Both the position numbers and the translations under genes were made by a program. Shown here one piece after another: positions 1 to 5,390 of a stretch of DNA of 6,905 nucleotides (the first letter of the stretch is position 1; each line of letters starts with the position of its first letter). Under the pieces are notes generated by a model that ran no database searches, had not been told where the DNA came from, and saw nothing but the letters and a program-made list of their open reading frames with translations. The DNA lies in the NCBI GenBank assembly GCA_030527065.1, contig JAUNBO010000031.1, positions 6,743 through 13,647 of the forward strand, written 5' to 3'. The stretch comes from Bacillota bacterium. Lineage in GTDB: Bacteria > Bacillota > Clostridia > Peptostreptococcales > Anaerovoracaceae.

Positions 1-1455
1 CTCGGCGCAGAACTCCACATCGTGGCTCACCATGAGCACGGCGACTCCCCGCCTTTGAAGCGTTCTGATGATCCCGGCAAGGGTCTGCTTGTATTCCGCA
101 TCCAGGCCTTTTGTGGGCTCGTCCATCAGCAGGATCTCCGGCTCCGACAGCAGGACCTTGGCCAGGGCGGCCCGCTGCTGTTCTCCCCCGGAAAGATCAT
201 AGGGATGGCGGTCCGCCAGCCCCTCCAGGCGGCAAAGCTTTACCATAGCGGCCACCTTCTGCCGCTGCCGGTCCGGGGAAAGCTCCCGGTCTTTGAGAAT
301 CTCGTACAGGTCTTCCCGGAGGTTTTTTTTCACGAACAGGGCCTTGGGGTCCTGGGGCAGGACGCCGGTCCTGCCGTTTATTTTCACCTCTCCCCGCCAG
401 GCCTTCCGCAGGCCCCCGGCCAGGGCAAGCATGGTGGTCTTGCCGGCGCCGTTGCCCCCCAGGACGGTGAGGAATTCCCCCTTGTGCAGGGTGAGGGACA
501 GGCCCTTCACCGCATCCGGCAGGTCTTTTTCGTATCTGAACCAGACGTCTGAAAGGGCCACGGCGATCCCGCCGGCGGGGGGTAACGATGGCGGCGGGTC
601 CGGTACGGGCTCCAGCCTCCGGGCCGCCGCAAGCTCCGTCAGCCAGCGGCGGCCGTCCCGGATGGTGACGGGACACGGCGCAGTGTTGGGCACCGCCGCC
701 CAGATGCGCATGGGCGCAGGCATGGCCAGAAACATGGAATGTCCTGCATTTTTCAGGGCTTCGCCGGTCCGGGCGGGGGGCCCGTCTGCGATGATGCGGC
801 CCCGGTCCATCACTAAGGCCCGGTGGGACAGGGGGAAGGCCTCTTCCAGCCGGTGCTCCGTCATGAGGACCGTGGTCCCCAGCTCCCGGTTGATCTTTCC
901 CACGGTGGCCAGAAACTCCGAGGCGGCGATGGGGTCCAGCTGGCTCGTGGGCTCGTCAAGGATCAGCAGAGAAGGCTGCATGGCCATGACGGACGCCAGG
1001 TTGAGAAGCTGCTTCTGCCCGCCGGACAGCTCGGTGACGTTTTTATAAAACCAGGTCTGTATGCCGAAAAACGAGGCCATTTCCGCCACCCGGCTGCGAA
1101 TGACGGGGGTATCGTACCCCAGGCTCTCCAGGCCGAAGGCCAGCTCGTGCCACACCTTATCCGTCACGATCTGATTTTCCGGCGATTGCTGGACAAAGCC
1201 GATCAGCGCGCTTTGCTCCCGCTGGGAGATCTCATGGAGCAGCCTTCCCTGAAAACGGATTTCGCCCCTCCTGACGCCGTGGGGGGCCAGGACGGTCTTC
1301 AGCTGCCGCAGCAGGGTGGATTTGCCGCTGCCGGAGGGGCCGCAGAGGGTCACGAATTCGCCCTCGCAGAGGGTAAGGCTGACGTCGTCCAGGGCCGGAG
1401 CGGTCTGCTCCGGGTAATAAAAACTCAGGCCGGAGAGGCTTATCATTTCCTTCAT
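1..1455 (-). CDS. Tandem double ABC ATPase of an ECF-type importer (EcfA1-EcfA2 fused in one chain), 3' end cut by window edge
   Basis: Cytoplasmic ATPase subunit expected to power an energy-coupling-factor vitamin importer with the T component encoded just upstream. I translated 485 residues before the window ends; probably only a few dozen are missing. Two complete nucleotide-binding domains are visible. Domain 1 has Walker A GPSGSGKST (39-47), Q-loop around Q89/Q90, signature LSGGQ (143-147), Walker B LLILDEP (163-169) and switch His201. Domain 2 has Walker A GGNGAGKTT (333-341), Q-loop Q368, signature LSGGE (421-425), Walker B ILLMDEP (441-447) and switch His478. A Pro/Ala/Arg-rich linker (about 230-296) joins them. 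Both sites look catalytically intact. The ATG overlaps the T-component stop as ATGA, with only a weak upstream G-rich ribosome site, so coupling to upstream translation is likely. An ECF role is inferred from context and the VQQSPENQ motif; two-domain ABC ATPases of other transporters are less likely here. Confidence 0.93.
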   Translation of the reverse strand, partial: MKEMISLSGLSFYYPEQTAPALDDVSLTLCEGEFVTLCGPSGSGKSTLLRQLKTVLAPHGVRRGEIRFQGRLLHEISQREQSALIGFVQQSPENQIVTDKVWHELAFGLESLGYDTPVIRSRVAEMASFFGIQTWFYKNVTELSGGQKQLLNLASVMAMQPSLLILDEPTSQLDPIAASEFLATVGKINRELGTTVLMTEHRLEEAFPLSHRALVMDRGRIIADGPPARTGEALKNAGHSMFLAMPAPMRIWAAVPNTAPCPVTIRDGRRWLTELAAARRLEPVPDPPPSLPPAGGIAVALSDVWFRYEKDLPDAVKGLSLTLHKGEFLTVLGGNGAGKTTMLALAGGLRKAWRGEVKINGRTGVLPQDPKALFVKKNLREDLYEILKDRELSPDRQRQKVAAMVKLCRLEGLADRHPYDLSGGEQQRAALAKVLLSEPEILLMDEPTKGLDAEYKQTLAGIIRTLQRRGVAVLMVSHDVEFCAE

Positions 1456-2366
1456 CTTTCCGCCGCCCCCCTTTCCCGGCTGCTCTGGCTGCGCCATGCC
1501 CTGTCCTCCCTGACGTCCAGAATCACCGGGGTCAGGCACAGGGCCAGATAGGCCAGCAGGAAGCTCAGGGGGAAGGCCGTCAGCTCCGTCCCTCTCATGG
1601 TGGGATAATAACGCCAGTACAGGCCCCCGGCGGCCCAGCCGGACAGAATGTATGCGCCGCAGAAAAGCAGCCAGAAAAGCGCCGTTTTGTCTCTGGCATC
1701 GAAGCGGTAGATGGAGAAGGCCGTCCGCCCCGGCAGGCCGTAGCCCCGGCTCTTCATGCTGTCGGCGGTTTCGATGGCGTTTTCCAGGCTCCAGGTGATC
1801 ATGATGGAAAGGACGGCGGCGGCGTTCCGCAGCCGCAGCAGCAGGCTTCCCTCCGAAAGGCCTCTCCCCACGCAGCGCCGGGCCTCGCTGACGACGCCCA
1901 GCTGGGTCCTGAACCGGGGGACAAAGCGCAGGGTCATGGAGAGCACCAGAGAGAGGGCCGGGATGATGCGCCCGAACAGGTACACGAATTTGTCGGAGGT
2001 CATGATCTGATTGTAGCAGGAAAACCACAGAATCACTGCGGCCAGCATGACGGCGGCGGCTATGCCGTAGACGATGCTCTCCAGGGTAAGGGGGTTGCCG
2101 CCGGGCAGATAGGTCAGGAGCGTCCCCCCCTGGTGATTGAAGGCGGGATTGATCAGGGCGGCCAGAAGCATCATGGGCAGCAGGACTGCCAGGGAAAAGC
2201 CCAGAGCCTTTTTTCCCCGGAGATAAATGCTGTACGTCAGGGCGCAGGCCAGGGATATCCCAAGGCACAGGGGGTGCATGAAGCACATGGAAAACAGCAG
2301 CACCAGGCCGAAGTACAGGAAGTTGATGGCGGGGTGATACCCGGAAAAAGCATCGCGGTTTTGCAT
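1452..2366 (-). CDS. ECF transporter T component (energy-coupling transmembrane protein, EcfT/CbiQ family)
   Basis: Integral membrane scaffold that links the ATPases to a substrate-binding S component and converts ATP hydrolysis into toppling of the S component. The protein has 304 residues, slightly longer than common EcfT proteins. Hydrophobic segments fall near residues 14-48, 56-72, 97-116, 127-148, 227-250 and 262-282. Between them is the typical cytoplasmic coupling region: SEARRCVGRG (160-169) and ADSMKSRGYG (201-210), the latter matching the conserved Ala/Ser-Arg-Gly plus RGY signature of the family. The first motif reads GRG instead of the usual ARG. The ATG at 2366 lies 4 bp after the DUF4430 gene stop, with AGAAGGA at 2378-2384 embedded in that gene's last codons. 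The 3' end overlaps the ATPase start by 4 bp. The gene order T then double ATPase fits a dedicated (group I) ECF system; the substrate is not shown by this subunit. Confidence 0.9.
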   Translation of the reverse strand: MQNRDAFSGYHPAINFLYFGLVLLFSMCFMHPLCLGISLACALTYSIYLRGKKALGFSLAVLLPMMLLAALINPAFNHQGGTLLTYLPGGNPLTLESIVYGIAAAVMLAAVILWFSCYNQIMTSDKFVYLFGRIIPALSLVLSMTLRFVPRFRTQLGVVSEARRCVGRGLSEGSLLLRLRNAAAVLSIMITWSLENAIETADSMKSRGYGLPGRTAFSIYRFDARDKTALFWLLFCGAYILSGWAAGGLYWRYYPTMRGTELTAFPLSFLLAYLALCLTPVILDVREDRAWRSQSSRERGAAER

Positions 2367-2370
2367 AGCG

Positions 2371-3204
2371 TCAATCGTCCTTCTGCCAGCCTTCGGTGAA
2401 ATATCTGCCGCTCACGTCATAGCCCAGGTCGCAGGTATAGACCCAGCAGATCACATCGCCGTCGCAGAGTTGATAACGGGAGGAACCGTAGTTGGGGAAC
2501 CACTCGTTCACCTTGTACATCCAGCCGGACAGCGAGCCGCAATCGAACTCGTACAGATTGTGGATCCCTTCAATGTAGGCGCTGTTGTACACGGGAGTGG
2601 ATGCGAATTCCATGTGGACGCCCTGCTCCTTGCAGCTGCGCTGCAGCACGTTGAAGACGCTCTCCCCTTCGTAGAAGGTCACCGTCACGGGCTCCAGGAT
2701 CCAGCCGTCCTCCGGCACCAGCTCCGCCTTTTCCGGGTCCAGCAGGTCCATGTGCTCCAGGATCGTGGCGCAGGAGATGGAGATGGTGCAGCTGAGGGCG
2801 GTATCGGAAACCACGGCCTCCTGGGGCTCTGCGGGAAGAGGCATCCCCTCCGGGACGGAGTCGGTCTGGTATTGGTCCCTGTCTGCTTCCGGGTCTGCCG
2901 CCGTGGCTGACGAAGGCTCCGGCGACGCTTCCGCCTCCGCCGCTGCCCCGGAGTCTGTGGGGGCCTCCGCTGTGGAGCCGGGTTCCGCAGACTCGTCCCC
3001 GGACCCACCGCCGGTTTCCGCCGTGTCCTCTGCCGCCTCTCCGTTTTCAGAGAGCTCTGCCCCTTCCGCGGCGGAAGCCCGGGGCTCTCCCAGGGTCCAG
3101 CCTCTGGAATCGGGAGCGCCGCCGCCGAAGTAAAAGGCCGCTCCAAGGACAGCCACCCCAAGGACGGCTATGAGTATCTTCCGTTTGTTCTTCTGAAACC
3201 ACAT
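2371..3204 (-). CDS. Membrane-anchored DUF4430 (transcobalamin-like C-terminal domain) protein
   Basis: Predicted extracellular ligand-binding protein, 277 residues. An N-terminal basic stretch and a hydrophobic helix (about 9-29) form an uncleaved anchor or signal; no lipobox cysteine is seen. Residues about 40-130 are a low-complexity linker rich in Ala, Glu, Ser, Gly, Pro and Asp, suited to spanning the cell wall. Residues about 137-258 are the DUF4430 domain: a CTISISC strand (139-145), FYEGESVFNVLQ (177-188), then GWMYKVNEWFPNYG (227-240) and CDGDVICWVYTCDLG (247-261), the characteristic end of this family. DUF4430 is related to the beta domain of animal transcobalamin and intrinsic factor (family knowledge). 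Seven cysteines lie in the domain. An in-frame TTG exists at 3210, but ATG at 3204 is preferred because AAGGAG at 3213-3218 is 8 bases upstream of it. Placement between a terpenoid-cyclase-fold SLH protein and ECF subunits suggests a role in delivering a ligand, perhaps a corrinoid, to the importer. Confidence 0.88.
   Translation of the reverse strand: MWFQKNKRKILIAVLGVAVLGAAFYFGGGAPDSRGWTLGEPRASAAEGAELSENGEAAEDTAETGGGSGDESAEPGSTAEAPTDSGAAAEAEASPEPSSATAADPEADRDQYQTDSVPEGMPLPAEPQEAVVSDTALSCTISISCATILEHMDLLDPEKAELVPEDGWILEPVTVTFYEGESVFNVLQRSCKEQGVHMEFASTPVYNSAYIEGIHNLYEFDCGSLSGWMYKVNEWFPNYGSSRYQLCDGDVICWVYTCDLGYDVSGRYFTEGWQKDD
2378..2384 (-). promoter_or_regulatory. Ribosome binding site of the ECF T component, inside the DUF4430 gene end
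   Basis: AGAAGGA on the minus strand, 11 bases before ATG 2366. It is embedded in the codons for the last residues (GWQKDD) of the DUF4430 protein. Spacing is a little long, consistent with help from translational coupling over the 4-bp gap. Confidence 0.6.
2815..3087 (-). repeat. Low-complexity acidic Ala/Glu/Ser/Gly/Pro linker in the DUF4430 protein
   Basis: Roughly residues 40-130 of the DUF4430 protein use a few residues only (A, E, S, G, P, D, T), with no predicted fold. It joins the membrane helix to the folded domain and probably acts as a flexible wall-spanning spacer. It is compositional, without an exact repeat unit. Confidence 0.75.
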
Positions 3205-3212
3205 AAGCAACG

Positions 3213-3218
3213 CTCCTT
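3213..3218 (-). promoter_or_regulatory. Ribosome binding site that fixes the DUF4430 protein start
   Basis: AAGGAG on the minus strand, 8 bases before ATG 3204 but only 2 bases before the alternative TTG 3210, so the ATG is the better start. The site overlaps the TAA stop of the SLH gene (3217-3219), an arrangement that favours ribosome re-initiation. Confidence 0.75.
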
Positions 3219-4857
3219 ATATCAGCCTGGCTGCATCCAGCATGTTGAACAGCATCTGGGCGATCTCGCAGCGGAGGATGGGCCGCAGGGGCTCTGTGTT
3301 CAGGTCCCTCTGGTCCAGAATGTCCTCGCCGTAGCAGAAGGCCATGCCTTCCCGGGCCCAGTCGGCCACGGTGATGTAGTCGGTGAACTGGGCCAGCGTG
3401 TTGAGGACCTCCTGGGCGTCCAGCCCGGTATCCATGCCGCAGAGAGCCGCCGCCCGGGCTACCATCACGGCGGCCTCCTCCCGGGTGATGGTCCCTTCCG
3501 GGGCGAACAGCCCGCCGCCGACGCCGTTGACGATGCCATACTTATGGGCCGTTCCGATATAGCCCGCATACCATTGGCCGGAGGCCACGTCGGTGAATAC
3601 GCCGGTGTCTTCGGCTTCAAGGCCCAAGCTCCGGGTGACGATGGCGGCGAACTGGGCCCTGGTCATGGTCCCGTCCGGCACAAAGAGGCCGTCGCCCATG
3701 CCGTCTATGACCCCCCTTGCCGCCAGGGCTTCGATGGCAGCCTGGTTGGGATGGGCGGAAACGTCCCCGAAGGTGGCGCCGGGAACGGTGACGGAAAGCT
3801 GCTTCACCTGTTCATGCCTGCCCGGCAGCCCGGCGGAGCCGCCGGCGTTGGCCGAAACCGTGATGGCCACGTCGTCCATGCGGTAGAAGCTGCTCTGCCC
3901 TTCGGCCAGCCGCAGGGCCGCCGCCAGGCCGCAAAGCCCCTGCTCCGAGGCCATCTGGCTGGAGCCGGCGCCGGAGGCTGTGTGAAGGAAGCTGCCGTCG
4001 GCATTGCGGAAGCTGAAAAGATTGTCCAGCAGGGTGTTCCCGTTTTTCACAAAACGACTGTCCTCCGGGTCCAGCCCCAGCTCGCAGAGGGCCACCATGA
4101 CCTGGACCACGCTCTCAAAGTTGGCGGAGCCCCAGCTGGAATAGCCGCCGTCGGCGTCCTGCATGGCGGAGAGGCAGGCCAGGGCCTCTTCCGTGGCGGT
4201 CCTGACGGCGGTCTGGCTCTGGTATTTGGCCAGGGCCTGCAGGGCCATGGCGGTGACGTCCGGGTCGGCGCTGCCTCCGCCGCCTTCCCCGGTGAGGCTC
4301 CAACCTCCGTCGTTCAGCTGGCGGCTGAGGATCTCGTCTATGTACATCTGCCGGGTGGCCTGGGTGACGGCCTCCGGGTCTGTGGGCATATCGTAGCCGC
4401 CGCTGTCCAGGGCGATCAGGGCCCAGATGGGGCCGTTGAGCCCCTGACGGAGAGTCCTGTCGAAGTCGCCCAGGGGAGTGAGGAGATCATAGCCCGCCAC
4501 ATCCTGCGGGTCTGCGCCGATGGCGGTGAGGGCCAGGATAAGCCTGCTGTATTCGGTGTATTTTGTCTCGTGGAGAACGCCCCTGCCGGCCTCTATGTAC
4601 TCCTCCACCACAGCGTAGTAGCCGTCCCAGTATTCCTGGGGCACGGAATGGCCGCTGCGGGCCAGGCCCAGCACCGCCCACTCGCCGCCGGTGGAGCCGA
4701 CCTGGGGCTCCTCCACGGCTCCGAGCATGTATTCTGCGCTGCCGCTGACGGCGGCTTCCAGCTCGCTGCCGCTGACGGCGGCCAGGGCCGGCGCCGGCAG
4801 GCTCAGGGCCAGGCACAGGGCCAGCAGCAGTGGCGAAAGCTTTCGGTTTATTTTCAT
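3217..4857 (-). CDS. Secreted prenyltransferase/terpenoid-cyclase-fold protein with three C-terminal SLH repeats (transcobalamin alpha-domain-like)
   Basis: Cell-surface protein of 546 residues. A signal peptide (1-26) has a basic start, a Leu-rich core and an ALA cleavage site. Residues about 40-320 form an alpha/alpha-barrel-like region with prenyltransferase/squalene-oxidase-type repeats: RQLNDGGWSL (179-188), MQDADGGYSSWG (232-243) and FRNADGSFLHT (283-293). No polyprenyl-cyclase DxDD or zinc site is evident, so an enzyme is unlikely; the same fold forms the alpha domain of intrinsic factor/transcobalamin. SLH repeats lie at about 363-412, 420-470 and 491-540, anchoring the protein to a pyruvylated wall polymer. 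The frame is open to 4914, but ATG 4857 is chosen because a signal peptide begins there and AGGAGG sits 9 bases upstream. The DUF4430 gene follows 12 bp later and its ribosome site overlaps this stop codon. Ligand capture for the downstream ECF importer is inferred. A purely structural wall protein is the alternative. Confidence 0.88.
   Translation of the reverse strand: MKINRKLSPLLLALCLALSLPAPALAAVSGSELEAAVSGSAEYMLGAVEEPQVGSTGGEWAVLGLARSGHSVPQEYWDGYYAVVEEYIEAGRGVLHETKYTEYSRLILALTAIGADPQDVAGYDLLTPLGDFDRTLRQGLNGPIWALIALDSGGYDMPTDPEAVTQATRQMYIDEILSRQLNDGGWSLTGEGGGGSADPDVTAMALQALAKYQSQTAVRTATEEALACLSAMQDADGGYSSWGSANFESVVQVMVALCELGLDPEDSRFVKNGNTLLDNLFSFRNADGSFLHTASGAGSSQMASEQGLCGLAAALRLAEGQSSFYRMDDVAITVSANAGGSAGLPGRHEQVKQLSVTVPGATFGDVSAHPNQAAIEALAARGVIDGMGDGLFVPDGTMTRAQFAAIVTRSLGLEAEDTGVFTDVASGQWYAGYIGTAHKYGIVNGVGGGLFAPEGTITREEAAVMVARAAALCGMDTGLDAQEVLNTLAQFTDYITVADWAREGMAFCYGEDILDQRDLNTEPLRPILRCEIAQMLFNMLDAARLI
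4737..4782 (-). repeat. Short in-frame tandem duplication at the signal-peptide cleavage region of the SLH protein
   Basis: A 19-base unit occurs at 4737-4755 and again at 4764-4782, offset by 27 bases (nine codons). It encodes AAVSGS twice (residues 26-31 and 35-40), spanning and following the predicted signal peptidase site. The reading frame is kept. It looks like a small internal duplication at the mature N-terminus. Confidence 0.75.
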
Positions 4858-4866
4858 GGGGCGGTT

Positions 4867-4872
4867 CCTCCT
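4867..4872 (-). promoter_or_regulatory. Ribosome binding site that fixes the SLH protein start
   Basis: A perfect AGGAGG on the minus strand, 9 bases before the ATG at 4857. It lies just downstream of the preceding gene's stop (TAA at 4875-4877) and rules out the longer reading from 4914, which would place this site inside the coding sequence and put a hydrophilic stretch before the signal peptide. Confidence 0.85.
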
Positions 4873-4874
4873 GA

Positions 4875-5390
4875 TTACAACTGATTTAACGAGAATTCCC
4901 ATATACATCCACAACTGCTGTCAGTGATCTCAGGATAACAGCTGATACATCTGCAGGAAATCCTGTCGTCTATGGTCCTTGCAAAGCCGCTGTATTCGAT
5001 TTCTCCCACAGGTTTGCATGGGTGCCATTCCATCCCTTTGCGGCTTCTGGCGGTCTGAACTCTGCAATCCAACGTTTTAAAGACGAGCTTGTTATCTTCT
5101 CTTATATATTCCTGTTGATTGATATTGGAATACAGCCTTAATTTTAAAGCGGCTTCCAGTCCTTCAAGTCCCGGATGGTCGGGCAAACCCAGGAATTTCT
5201 TAATGCGGTTGGCTTCTATTACTGTAAATTGCGCCCACATCTCTTTATCATGCTCCATGGCTTCGTCCATACCGCGCTTTTTCTCTACGGCCTGAAACCA
5301 AAGTCCATCGACTGCCAACCATTCCTTTGCATATATTTCAATCAGTTCAAGAAGCTCGTCCCGCGACAATCTGTCGAGTTCTTTGTTCAT
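4875..5390 (-). CDS. DUF6125-like cytosolic protein with a C-terminal cysteine cluster, function unknown
   Basis: A 171-residue soluble protein with no signal peptide or TM segment. The N-terminal half is helical and charged (LSRDELLELIEIYAKEWLAVDG at 8-29, in part), and its overall pattern recalls the family annotated as DUF6125 (from memory, not searched). The C-terminal third is rich in cysteine: C109, C125, C146, C148, C151, C160 and C162, including CRCISC (146-151) and CGC (160-162). This spacing suits a metal, Fe-S or redox-active centre, but none is proven. The ATG overlaps the sugar-transferase stop as ATGA, and AGAAGGAG (5398-5405) lies 7 bases upstream, so it is well translated and coupled. 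It ends 17 bp before the SLH gene start. Its base composition is much more AT-rich than its neighbours (one 60-base line, 5101-5160, is about 33% G+C by hand count). No function can be assigned; context permits a link to either the glycan gene or the uptake genes. Confidence 0.82.
   Translation of the reverse strand: MNKELDRLSRDELLELIEIYAKEWLAVDGLWFQAVEKKRGMDEAMEHDKEMWAQFTVIEANRIKKFLGLPDHPGLEGLEAALKLRLYSNINQQEYIREDNKLVFKTLDCRVQTARSRKGMEWHPCKPVGEIEYSGFARTIDDRISCRCISCYPEITDSSCGCIWEFSLNQL

Noticed and set aside
22..1551. Several plus-strand open frames of 170-250 codons opposite the ATPase gene
   Set aside because: They are mutually overlapping and lack motifs, while the minus-strand frame holds two full sets of ABC ATPase motifs across the same bases.
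3217..4857. A true squalene/hopene cyclase or protein prenyltransferase enzyme
   Set aside because: Only the structural DGG-type repeats are present. No DxDD acid motif or zinc-binding residues of the enzymes are seen, and the protein is exported and wall-anchored.
3544..4884. A very long (446-codon) open frame on the plus strand, antisense to the SLH gene
   Set aside because: It lies opposite a clear gene in GC-rich DNA, where antisense stops are rare. Its translation is Gly/Ala/Val/His-rich with no recognisable motifs or convincing ribosome site.
4858..4914. Longer start for the SLH protein at 4914, overlapping the DUF6125-like gene
   Set aside because: It would put 19 hydrophilic residues before a textbook signal peptide, and the AGGAGG at 4867-4872 clearly serves the ATG at 4857.
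4858..5000. A separate promoter or cobalamin riboswitch directly before the SLH gene
   Set aside because: The gap to the upstream gene is only 17 bp, too short for an aptamer. AT-rich hexamers in the end of the upstream gene do not form a well-spaced -35/-10 pair.
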